DNA of 64,000 nt from UMGS1002 sp050309735 (GTDB taxonomy: Bacteria; Bacillota; Clostridia; Oscillospirales; CAG-272): positions 1 through 64,000 of the forward strand of contig JBNRMS010000017.1 of NCBI GenBank assembly GCA_050309735.1, written 5' to 3'. The translations under genes were made by a program, and so were the position numbers. The notes under the pieces are model-generated. The model ran no database searches. It saw nothing but the letters and a program-made list of their open reading frames with translations, and was not told the DNA's origin. Below are positions 25,530 to 33,421 of the stretch, piece by piece (position 1 is the stretch's first letter; every line of letters begins with the position of its first letter).

Positions 25530-26726
25530 ATGAATTCAAGCAAGGCTATCCTATTCCTGACTGTCCTGTTGCTCCTCTTGCTTTGTCTGACGGGTTGCGC
25601 TAAATCCGAGTTCAGGGCACTTGTGGTAAGAGTTTCGGCAGACTCTGTTTTAGTAATCCCCGAGACCGGCAGCCCGCCGACAGGCTCGGCTGACCTTATC
25701 AGTTTCAGCACCGCCGGGCTTGGCCTCACGCTCAGGGCCGGTCAGATAATCCTGATAGAGTATGACGGGGCCGTTATGGAATCCTATCCCGGGCAGATAA
25801 GGGCGAGCGGGGTGAAGATAATCGGCGAGGCCGGGGCGCTGCCGATTGAGAAATTGACCGAGATGATCTGGGCGCCGCCGGCTAATTCCGAGGACGCAAA
25901 GCTGACCTTTGGGCTCGGCGGCAGGTTTTCAACCATCTCCGAGACAGGGCCGGTATACTACGGACAATATAGAATCGAGCAAATCACCGGCGGTGCGCCC
26001 GGCGAGGTCGCTCTCATAATCGAGGGCACAGGAAACAAGGATTACAACGGCACCCGAGGCGCAAGAATCGTTGAATATAACGACACTCAATATCTCTTTA
26101 TCGGCGATAAGTTTTATTATGCCGCAGAAGAGTCGGCAGGCGTCGGCGAATCCACCGGATATGTCGTTGACAAACCTGTGATTTATCTTTACCCCACCGA
26201 GCCGATATGGGTTAATGTCAGGCTTTTCTTTGACGGCCAACTGACTGCAACCATTCCCGAATATCCGGCCGGAGGCTGGGATGTTTTAGCGCAGCCCGAC
26301 GGAACGATTATATCCCCCGACGGCATAAGCTATCCTTATCTTTTCTGGGAAGGGATGCCAAATCACCTGCTTGAGATAACGCAGGGATTTTGCGTCGCCG
26401 GGGAGGACACCGAGAGCTTTCTTCGCGAGAAACTCGCACAGCTCGGACTGATTAGTGCCGAGGCAGAGGAGTTTATCGAATTCTGGCTGCCTCGCATGCA
26501 GGGCAGCCCATATAACCTTATTCAGTTTCAGACAGACGATTACACCGACATGGCAAGGCTCAAAATCACTCCCGCGCCCGACTCGCTCCTGCGTGTTTTT
26601 ATGACATACCAGCCAACCGTTTCATATGCCGAGATACCCGAGCAGGAGCTTGCCGGCTTTGAGAGACGCGGCTTTGCCGTTGTCGAATGGGGAGGGTGCG
26701 AGCTGCCGGCGTCGGCGAATGATTGA
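25530..26726 (+). CDS. Lipoprotein with OB-like and KPVIYLYP-type domains
   Basis: This 398-residue exported protein has a leucine-rich signal peptide and a lipobox ending LTGC. Residues about 25-110 (FRALVVRVSADSVLV, then IEYDGAVMESYPGQI) resemble the DUF3221/OB-like domain of Firmicutes lipoproteins. A middle domain follows (about 110-220). The C-terminal half starts with KPVIYLYPTEPIWVNV and includes PYLFWEG. I know this KPVIYLYP segment as recurrent in uncharacterised surface proteins of Clostridia and Bacteroidetes, but I know no function for it. GGAGGG lies 9 nt before the ATG. It lies directly after repeat family B. Confidence 0.8.
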   Translation: MNSSKAILFLTVLLLLLLCLTGCAKSEFRALVVRVSADSVLVIPETGSPPTGSADLISFSTAGLGLTLRAGQIILIEYDGAVMESYPGQIRASGVKIIGEAGALPIEKLTEMIWAPPANSEDAKLTFGLGGRFSTISETGPVYYGQYRIEQITGGAPGEVALIIEGTGNKDYNGTRGARIVEYNDTQYLFIGDKFYYAAEESAGVGESTGYVVDKPVIYLYPTEPIWVNVRLFFDGQLTATIPEYPAGGWDVLAQPDGTIISPDGISYPYLFWEGMPNHLLEITQGFCVAGEDTESFLREKLAQLGLISAEAEEFIEFWLPRMQGSPYNLIQFQTDDYTDMARLKITPAPDSLLRVFMTYQPTVSYAEIPEQELAGFERRGFAVVEWGGCELPASAND

Positions 26727-26854
26727 AGTGTGAGGGCGATTGTGGTGATATGAGCGGCATTGTGTTGTTGCGCTTGAAGTCCGCAATGACAGCGTGTCTT
26801 TGAGGTTGTACGGGGGCGCGATAGCAAAAAAGAGAGTATTTTTAGAACGATAGA

Positions 26855-26962
26855 TGTAGGGGAGCACAATGTGCTCCCGCCGCTTCCGGAATTATCGGAA
26901 ACCGGCAAACATGATAAATGGATTATATCAAAAACAGGGGGAGCACATTGTGCTCCCCTACG
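26855..26962 (+). repeat. Inverted-repeat element bounded by palindromes
   Basis: GTAGGGGAGCACAATGTGCT near 26856 and its inverted copy ending GTGCTCCCCTAC at 26962 bound about 60 bp of sequence. Each end is itself palindromic around CACAATGTG or CACATTGTG. The form is MITE- or REP-pair-like without coding capacity. It fills part of the 352-bp gap 26727-27078, where no gene is seen. Confidence 0.7.
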
Positions 26963-27078
26963 AATTTTTATTAAGTTTATGGCAAGCCGCGTGTTCCGTA
27001 AGAGTCTTTGCTGAATTTGCGGAAAGCCGCGCGTTTTGTGAGAAGATTGGCGTTTGGTATGAATTTTCCCTCAAGCCC

Positions 27079-28026
27079 TTATCTTTTTTGCGCGAGAGCC
27101 GAATAGCTCTCAGAAAAGCGGAGCTTGAAGTCGGCGTCGGGCATATCGTATCCGGCATCGAGCATCGCCTCAACTACGGCGCCGTAAACCGGGGGAACAT
27201 CGGCAAGGATCATTATCGCACGGGGCGAGCTTCTCTCGCGCACCGATACAGAGTATTCAGGGAAGGCCGAGAAAAGTCCGCCGCCCATTACAACCTTGAA
27301 CCCGCCCTCAAAATGCCGCTCGGCAGCGATTGTCAGCTCTGCGAGATTGTCGACGGCGGCATCATATATCTGCTCGCAGACGCGGTCTCCAAGTCTGCGC
27401 CCCTCAAAGACATTATGCGCCAGCGACGCGATAAATGGGCGACCGCCTCTGTAAATTTCTTTAAGGCGGTTTGCCGGGTGGTCGCCCAGCTCTTTTGTGA
27501 TCATTTCGGTAAGTATTGTGGGCTCGCCCCGCCCGTCGTATTCGCGGAAAATCATCCGAAGGGCCTCGCGCCCCAGAACAAACCCGCTGCCTCCGGTGTC
27601 AATAAGATAGCCCTTTCCGCCGATGTGCATGGGCTGTTTGCCCGCAATTCTTATATATAGCGTTGCCCCCGTGCCGGCAATCATGCCGCAGCCGTCCTCA
27701 GTCCCGAGCATACTTGAGACAAGATTCGGTCCGTCGTCATATATCCTTATGCTGCGAGCAAGCCCCTTGGGGGCAAGAAAATCGTATAAGTATCCGCCGA
27801 GGTGGCAAATTCCGGCAATCCCGCCGTTAATGGCGGTTATCTCCTCGGGGAAGCCGGCGCGCACCCGCTCGATGGCCCCGTGAATTCTCGCTATTGCCTC
27901 ATCGGTTCCTATGTCAAGTCCGTTAGCTCCCTTTGATATGTCGCGGCGGTGAACTCTTCCGGTATTGTCGAGTAGAATTGTGTCGGTTTTGGAGCCGCCT
28001 GAGTCGATGCAGATAAAATAATCCAT
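27079..28026 (-). CDS. N-acetylglucosamine kinase-like protein (BadF/BadG ATPase family)
   Basis: This 315-residue protein of the ASKHA (actin-like) superfamily has the phosphate-1 motif IDSGGSKTDTILLD at the N-terminus. Further landmarks are GIAGICHLGG, AGTGATLYIRI (phosphate-2 type) and DTGGSGFVLGREALR. This set fits the BadF/BadG/BcrA group that contains N-acetylglucosamine kinase, which makes GlcNAc-6-phosphate from free GlcNAc. Its start is the ATG at 28026, preceded by AGAGGTGG. An alternative GTG at 28035 lies within that ribosome binding site. It is divergent from the GH109-like gene across a repeat pair, which supports a role in amino-sugar use. Substrate is inferred. Confidence 0.82.
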   Translation of the reverse strand: MDYFICIDSGGSKTDTILLDNTGRVHRRDISKGANGLDIGTDEAIARIHGAIERVRAGFPEEITAINGGIAGICHLGGYLYDFLAPKGLARSIRIYDDGPNLVSSMLGTEDGCGMIAGTGATLYIRIAGKQPMHIGGKGYLIDTGGSGFVLGREALRMIFREYDGRGEPTILTEMITKELGDHPANRLKEIYRGGRPFIASLAHNVFEGRRLGDRVCEQIYDAAVDNLAELTIAAERHFEGGFKVVMGGGLFSAFPEYSVSVRERSSPRAIMILADVPPVYGAVVEAMLDAGYDMPDADFKLRFSESYSALAQKR

Positions 28027-28099
28027 GAAAACCACCTCTTTTTTATTAATAAATCCGAGATAAATAAAAGTCCTGAGCCGCCTGACTTTGCTTGTGTGA

Positions 28100-28285
28100 A
28101 TTATATCATAGTCGCAAGTGAATTTCTCCCGTGCGCTTCTTTACCGTTGCGACATCGCAGCTTTCGAAGAAAGCTGCCCGCGTGCATATTATATCATAGA
28201 CGCAAGTGAATTTCTCCCGTGCGCTTCTTTACCGTTGCGACATCACAGGTTTCTCCGAAACCTGCCAATGTGCATATTGTATCAT
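28100..28285 (+). repeat. Structured repeat family A, two tandem units
   Basis: The units begin at 28111 and near 28199. The first has the perfect hairpin GCAGCTTTC-GAA-GAAAGCTGC. The second has CAGGTTTC-TCC-GAAACCTG, so a C-G pair in one unit is a G-C pair in the other and the stem is preserved. The AT-rich junction TATATCATAG separates them. It fills most of the 396-bp gap between two divergent genes. Confidence 0.85.
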
Positions 28286-28346
28286 CTAATATAAAAAAAG
28301 TCAACCGAGATACGTTTAATCAAGCACCTCAAAATTTGCCGATGGC

Positions 28347-28375
28347 TTGAAATGTTATCTTGCTTGTGGTATAAT
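28347..28375 (+). promoter_or_regulatory. Promoter of the GH109-like gene
   Basis: TTGAAA (28347-28352), 17-bp spacer, TATAAT (28370-28375), 47 nt before the ATG. Confidence 0.8.
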
Positions 28376-28422
28376 GAGGGAAGAAAATATAAGTTTAAGC
28401 GTACGGAAAGGAATATTCATAT

Positions 28423-29658
28423 ATGAAGAAAATAAGATTCGCGGTGGTTGGTCTTGGAAACCGGGGCTGGGGACTTATGCGAAAGGCTATAATGCCTGTT
28501 GAAGGGGTTGAGATAGTCGGCCTCTGTGACCTTTATCCCGACAGAATTGAGAGGGCGGGCGAATATGTCGCTGAGAAAACCGGGAAGCGCCCCTTCGGGT
28601 GTACTGATTACCGCGAAATGCTCGTCGCAACAAAGCCCGACGCGGCACTTATCGCCACCGGGTGGGGGGCACATACCGAGATTGCGCTATTCTGCATGGA
28701 GCGCTCTATTGCCGCGGCGGTCGAGGTGGGGGGCGCTTATTCTGCCGACGAGTGCTGGAGCCTTGTCGACACCTACGAAAGAGTACGCACTCCGATAATG
28801 CTGATGGAAAATTGCTGCTTCAACAAGGGAGAGCTGCTTGCGACGGCGCTTGCGCGCGACGGGCTGTTTGGCGAGATAGTCCACTGCTCAGGGGCATACG
28901 CGCATGATCTGCGGCACGAAGTTCTCTCAAGTGAGGAAAACCGCCACTATCGCCTGCAATATTATAAGGATTACAACTGCGAGAATTATCCGACTCACGA
29001 GCTCGGCCCGATTGCCAAGCTGCTCAATATAAACCGCGGCAATCGAATGGTATCGCTCGTCTCGGTGGCGAGCTCGGCGCGCGGCTTTGCCGAATATATA
29101 AGGAGCCGCCCCGACACGATAAACAAAAACCGCATCGGCGAGATATATCGGCAGGGTGACATTGTCAACACGCTTATCACCTGCGAGGGGGGAGAGACAA
29201 TTTCTCTGCGGCTTGACACCTCGCTCCCCCGAACCTATAATCGCGAATTCACCGTGCGCGGCACTAAGGGAATGTACGAGATGGGCAACAACATGGTTTT
29301 TCTTGACGGCATGAAGGAATATTTTGACACCATGAAGGGATATCTCACCTATCAGGACAACGCGCGGGAGTATGAGGAGAAATATCTGCCCGAGGAGTGG
29401 CGGAAGATGAGCGAGGAGGGGGCAAGGTCTGGTCACGGCGGGATGGATGGGGTTGAGTTCCGCGCGTTTTTTAGGGCGCTGAGAGAGGGCTGCGAGATGC
29501 CTATTGACGTTTACGACATGGCGGCATGGAAGAGTATAACATATTTAAGCGCTAAATCTATTGCCGAGGGGGGAGCACCGCAGGAGATGCCCGATTTTAC
29601 GCGCGGGGCATACCGAAACAGGCCGCCGCGTGACGTAATTGACCTGTCTTTAAAATAA
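28423..29658 (+). CDS. Gfo/Idh/MocA family protein, GH109-like
   Basis: This 411-residue protein has an N-terminal Rossmann fold (FAVVGLGNRGWGLMRKA) for NAD(P). Its central part, LMENCCFNKGELL, YAHDLRHEVL, and THELGPIAKLLNINRGNRM, recalls GH109 glycosidases. These use tightly bound NAD+ in an oxidation-elimination mechanism and include alpha-N-acetylgalactosaminidase. Without alignment a simple sugar dehydrogenase remains possible. No secretion signal is present, so it would act on imported glycosides. AAAGG precedes the ATG. Its divergent neighbour is a GlcNAc-kinase-like gene. Confidence 0.8.
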   Translation: MKKIRFAVVGLGNRGWGLMRKAIMPVEGVEIVGLCDLYPDRIERAGEYVAEKTGKRPFGCTDYREMLVATKPDAALIATGWGAHTEIALFCMERSIAAAVEVGGAYSADECWSLVDTYERVRTPIMLMENCCFNKGELLATALARDGLFGEIVHCSGAYAHDLRHEVLSSEENRHYRLQYYKDYNCENYPTHELGPIAKLLNINRGNRMVSLVSVASSARGFAEYIRSRPDTINKNRIGEIYRQGDIVNTLITCEGGETISLRLDTSLPRTYNREFTVRGTKGMYEMGNNMVFLDGMKEYFDTMKGYLTYQDNAREYEEKYLPEEWRKMSEEGARSGHGGMDGVEFRAFFRALREGCEMPIDVYDMAAWKSITYLSAKSIAEGGAPQEMPDFTRGAYRNRPPRDVIDLSLK

Positions 29659-29796
29659 AAATTTATTAAGCAAGACAAAAGTGCACCAAAGCTATTTGCT
29701 TGGCGGCGACAAGACAGTGCGCCCGCCCCGTTTTCTTTAATTTGAGAGTCTTCTTGAGCGCCAAAAACAACAGGTTTTCCATTGATTTGCGAGCCT

Positions 29797-29814
29797 TTGT
29801 TAATTATTTGTCAA
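29797..29814. promoter_or_regulatory. Weaker Rex-like site upstream of adhE
   Basis: TTGTTAATTATTTGTCAA has a perfect left half of the Rex consensus TTGTTAA-N4-TTAACAA and 5 of 7 matches in the right half. It lies about 60 bp above the -35 box. The rest of 29659-29981 holds only AT-rich sequence and the promoter. Confidence 0.35.
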
Positions 29815-29875
29815 ATATCACAAAAAGGCATATTAAACTAATTTAAAATACGGGATTTTAACATGTCGCACAATA

Positions 29876-29904
29876 TTGACAATTAATTAACAATAGGATA
29901 TAAT
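29876..29904 (+). promoter_or_regulatory. adhE promoter with overlapping Rex-like operator
   Basis: TTGACA (29876-29881), 17-bp spacer, TATAAT (29899-29904). Over the -35 and spacer lies TTGACAATTAATTAACAA (29876-29893). Its right half is a perfect TTAACAA and its left half has 5 of 7 matches to the Rex consensus TTGTTAA-N4-TTAACAA. Rex, a redox sensor of the NADH/NAD+ ratio, is known to repress adhE genes in Clostridia. Confidence 0.65.
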
Positions 29905-29981
29905 GATGTCGGATAATAAATAATAATGTATCCGCACACATTTAAACTAAAAATCAAAATCCATGAAAGGGTGTATTTAAT

Positions 29982-32600
29982 ATGGAAAAACTGAACAGCA
30001 CGCCTGTCGACAACATCGAGGCGCTCGAATCCGAGATAGCGAAAGTGCGCGCCGCCCAGAAAATCTTTGCCGGATTTAATCAGGAGATGGTAGACAAAAT
30101 TTTCTTTGCCGCCGCCGTCGCCGCCAATAAAGAGCGGGTCTCGCTTGCAAAGCTTGCAGTCGAGGAAACCGGTATGGGAGTGGTTGAAGATAAGGTTATC
30201 AAGAATCACTATGCCTCCGAGTACATCTACAATGCATACCGCGATACCAAAACCTGCGGAATTATCGAGGAGGATAGTGCATATGGCATCAAGAAGATTG
30301 CCCAGCCTCTGGGCGTTATCGCCGCAGTTATCCCAACGACAAACCCAACCTCAACCGCAATCTTCAAAATCCTGCTCGCGCTTAAAACGCGCAACGGTAT
30401 TATAATCAGCCCCCATCCCCGCGCTAAAAAATGCACTATTGCAGCGGCAAAGATTGTGCTCAGGGCGGCTCTTGAAGCCGGCGCGCCCGAGGGCATTGTT
30501 TCGTGGATAGACACCCCCACGCTTGAGCTGTCAAATCTTGTTATGAAAGAGTCGGATGTGATTCTTGCAACCGGTGGCCCCGGCATGGTGAAGGCCGCCT
30601 ATTCGAGCGGCAAACCCGCCATCGGCGTCGGCGCCGGAAACACACCGGCCATTATAGACGACACAGCTGACATTAAGCTTGCGGTCAACTCGATAATTCA
30701 CTCCAAAACCTTTGATAACGGCATGATTTGCGCGTCTGAGCAGTCGGTTATAGCGCTTGACGGGGTTTACGAGCAGGTAAAGAGCGAATTTGCCGCGCGC
30801 GGCTGCTATTTCCTCAATCCCGAGGAGATAGAGAAGGTCAGAAAAACCATCATAATCAATGGTGCGCTTAACGCTAAAATCGTCGGACAAGGGGCTCCTA
30901 AAATTGCCGCAATTGCGGGTGTTGAGGTTCCAGAGAATACAAAGATTCTCATCGGCGAGGTTGAGAGCGTTGAGCTTTCGGAAGAATTTGCGCATGAAAA
31001 GCTCTCGCCTGTTCTGGCGATGTACCGCGCAAAAGATATCGACGACGCCTTTACAAAGGCCGAGCGCCTGATTGCCGACGGCGGCATGGGTCACACTTCC
31101 TCAATATATATTAACGAGGCCACCGAGGGGGCAAAGCTCGACGAATTTGCCGCGCGCATGAAAACCTGCCGGATACTGGTAAACACCCCCTCCTCGCATG
31201 GCGGTATCGGCGACCTTTACAACTTCAAACTTACCCCGTCACTGACGCTTGGCTGCGGCTCATGGGGAGGCAACAGTGTTTCCGAAAATGTCGGCGTAAA
31301 GCAGCTGCTCAATATAAAAACGGTTGCCGAAAGGAGAGAAAATATGCTCTGGTTCCGCACACCCGAGAAGATTTATATCAAAAAAGGCTGTCTGCCGGTG
31401 GCTCTCTCGGAGCTTGGCGGCGTGCTCAACAAAAAGAAGGTCTTTGTTGTTACAGACAGTTTCCTTTATAAGAGCGGCATGATAAAGCCTGTCACCGACA
31501 AGCTTGACGAAATGTCGATAAGGCACACCGCTTTTTACAATGTCACCCCCGACCCGACACTTGCCTGTGCCATGGAGGGAGCGGCTATGATGAGCGATTT
31601 TGAGCCAGACTGCATAATCGCCGTCGGCGGCGGCTCGGCTATGGACGCGGCTAAGATTATGTGGGTTCTCTATGAGCATCCCGAAGTAAACTTTGATGAC
31701 ATGGCAATGCGCTTCTCAGACATCCGCAAGCGTATCTACACCTTCCCGAAGATGGGTGAGAAGGCCTACTTCATCGCCATCCCAACCTCGGCCGGAACGG
31801 GCTCGGAGGTAACCCCCTTCGCGGTTATAACCGACGAAAAAACCGGAATCAAGTATCCGCTTGCCGACTATGAACTGCTTCCCAACATGGCAATAGTCGA
31901 CGCCGACCTGCACATGACAGCGCCGCGCGGGCTTACCGCAGCCTCGGGCATCGATGCGGTGACCCATAACCTTGAGGCATATGCCTCGATGCTTGCCACC
32001 GACTATACAGACGGACTTGTCCTTCGCAGCCTTAAAATGATATTTGAATATCTGCCCCGCGCCTATGATAACGGCGCAAATGATAGCCTTGCCCGCGAGA
32101 AGATGGCAAACGCGGCGACAATGGCGGGAATGGCCTTTGCAAACGCCTTCCTTGGCATCTGTCATTCGATGGCGCACAAACTAGGCGCCTTCCACAACCT
32201 GCCTCACGGTGTTGCAAACGCGCTGATGATAGGCGAGGTGATTCGCTTCAACGCGGCCGAGGTTCCGGTTAAGATGGGCACCTTCCCGCAGTACGATCAT
32301 CCGCACACACTTGCTCGCTATGCTGAGGTTGCCGATTATCTCGGTCTTGGCGGCGAGAGTGACGAGGATAAGCTTGAGAGACTAATCGAGGCGATCGACG
32401 CGCTTAAAGAGAAGGTCGGAATCAAGAAGTCTATTGCCGAATATGGTGTTGATGAGGCGGATTTCCTTGAGCGGCTTGACCAGATGACCGAGCAGGCCTT
32501 CGACGACCAATGCACCGGAGCAAACCCGCGCTACCCGCTGATAAGCGAAATCAAGCAGATGTACCTCAACGCATACTACGGAACGCACAAAAAAGTTTGA
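29982..32600 (+). CDS. adhE: Bifunctional acetaldehyde-CoA/alcohol dehydrogenase
   Basis: This 872-residue fusion reduces acetyl-CoA to acetaldehyde and then ethanol, regenerating two NAD+. Residues about 1-440 form the CoA-acylating aldehyde dehydrogenase, with the nucleophile Cys250 in GMICASEQS. From about 450 a group III iron alcohol dehydrogenase follows, with GGGSAMDAAK for NAD, and HNLEAY and CHSMAHKLGAFHNLPHG supplying the iron-binding histidines. AdhE normally forms spirosomes. Full length. AAAGGG precedes the ATG. Its promoter is overlapped by a Rex-like operator. A small kinase gene follows after 19 nt. Confidence 0.97.
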   Translation: MEKLNSTPVDNIEALESEIAKVRAAQKIFAGFNQEMVDKIFFAAAVAANKERVSLAKLAVEETGMGVVEDKVIKNHYASEYIYNAYRDTKTCGIIEEDSAYGIKKIAQPLGVIAAVIPTTNPTSTAIFKILLALKTRNGIIISPHPRAKKCTIAAAKIVLRAALEAGAPEGIVSWIDTPTLELSNLVMKESDVILATGGPGMVKAAYSSGKPAIGVGAGNTPAIIDDTADIKLAVNSIIHSKTFDNGMICASEQSVIALDGVYEQVKSEFAARGCYFLNPEEIEKVRKTIIINGALNAKIVGQGAPKIAAIAGVEVPENTKILIGEVESVELSEEFAHEKLSPVLAMYRAKDIDDAFTKAERLIADGGMGHTSSIYINEATEGAKLDEFAARMKTCRILVNTPSSHGGIGDLYNFKLTPSLTLGCGSWGGNSVSENVGVKQLLNIKTVAERRENMLWFRTPEKIYIKKGCLPVALSELGGVLNKKKVFVVTDSFLYKSGMIKPVTDKLDEMSIRHTAFYNVTPDPTLACAMEGAAMMSDFEPDCIIAVGGGSAMDAAKIMWVLYEHPEVNFDDMAMRFSDIRKRIYTFPKMGEKAYFIAIPTSAGTGSEVTPFAVITDEKTGIKYPLADYELLPNMAIVDADLHMTAPRGLTAASGIDAVTHNLEAYASMLATDYTDGLVLRSLKMIFEYLPRAYDNGANDSLAREKMANAATMAGMAFANAFLGICHSMAHKLGAFHNLPHGVANALMIGEVIRFNAAEVPVKMGTFPQYDHPHTLARYAEVADYLGLGGESDEDKLERLIEAIDALKEKVGIKKSIAEYGVDEADFLERLDQMTEQAFDDQCTGANPRYPLISEIKQMYLNAYYGTHKKV

Positions 32601-32619
32601 TGAATAAGGGGGAATCAGG

Positions 32620-33369
32620 ATGAAACTTGATAATATTATTGCAGAGAGAACCAACAAAACCATATACCGTGACGGCGATGCGGTGATTAAGGTCTTTGGC
32701 GAGGGTTTCGCCAAGTCGGATATTCTAAACGAAGCGCTCAATCAGGCGCGTGTAGAGGAAACCGGACTCAATATCCCGCGAATCCGCCAGGTTTGTATGA
32801 CAGACGGGAAATGGGCGATAGTTTCCGACTTTATCGAGGGAGAGACGCTTGACAGTCTTATGGCCAAGAATCCCGAAAAAACAAACGAATATCTGAATCT
32901 TTTTGTCGATATCCAGCTTCATGTACAGTCTAAAAAATCTCCCCTGCTTCCCCGCCTGCGCGACAAGATGTTCCGCAAAATTTCACAGACCTCGCTTGAC
33001 GCCACAACGCGCTATGACCTGTCAATGCGGCTTGAGTCTATGCCTAAGCACGACAAGCTCTGTCACGGCGACTTCAATCCCTCAAACATTATTATAAAGA
33101 GCGACGGCACGCCCTATGTTATCGACTGGTCACACGCCACTCAGGGCAATGCCTCGGCCGACGCCGCCCGAACCTACCTTCTCTTCTGGCTCGCGGGCGA
33201 CTCTGAGAAGGCCGAAAAATATATGCGCCTCTTCTGCAAAAAGAGCGACACCGCCCGGCAGTATGTCGAGAAGTGGCTTCCTATAGTCGCCGCCTCACAA
33301 TCGGTCAAGGGCAATCCCAACGAGAGAGGACTTCTGCTCTCATGGGTGCATGTGGTTGATTATCAGTAA
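32620..33369 (+). CDS. APH-type small-molecule kinase (TIGR02172-like)
   Basis: This 249-residue protein of the aminoglycoside phosphotransferase/choline kinase fold has the Brenner motif CHGDFNPSNIII, with catalytic Asp151, and the metal-binding VIDWSHATQG. It is close in form to the short paralogous TIGR02172 group, whose substrate is unknown to me. It follows adhE after 19 nt with AGGGGGAAT as ribosome binding site and shares its terminator, so it is co-expressed with ethanol formation. A resistance role is unlikely given this context. Confidence 0.82.
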   Translation: MKLDNIIAERTNKTIYRDGDAVIKVFGEGFAKSDILNEALNQARVEETGLNIPRIRQVCMTDGKWAIVSDFIEGETLDSLMAKNPEKTNEYLNLFVDIQLHVQSKKSPLLPRLRDKMFRKISQTSLDATTRYDLSMRLESMPKHDKLCHGDFNPSNIIIKSDGTPYVIDWSHATQGNASADAARTYLLFWLAGDSEKAEKYMRLFCKKSDTARQYVEKWLPIVAASQSVKGNPNERGLLLSWVHVVDYQ

Positions 33370-33386
33370 ATCTAATAAACAAACAA

Positions 33387-33415
33387 ACGCAGGGGCAGGA
33401 TTGCCTCTGCGTTTT
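33387..33415. terminator. Terminator between the adhE operon and the Ca2+ ATPase gene
   Basis: ACGCAGGGGCA (33387-33397) pairs with TGCCTCTGCGT (33402-33412), with one G-U pair and a 4-nt loop, followed by a T run. A T-rich tract lies on the other strand too, so it probably serves both convergent units. Confidence 0.85.
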
Positions 33416-33421
33416 CTCTGT

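Noticed and set aside
26855..26962. Insertion sequence
   Set aside because: The inverted repeats enclose only about 60 bp and no transposase. At most it is a non-autonomous element.
32620..33369. Antibiotic resistance phosphotransferase
   Set aside because: The fold is shared, but the gene is in an adhE transcript and resembles the TIGR02172 housekeeping-type group rather than known resistance enzymes.
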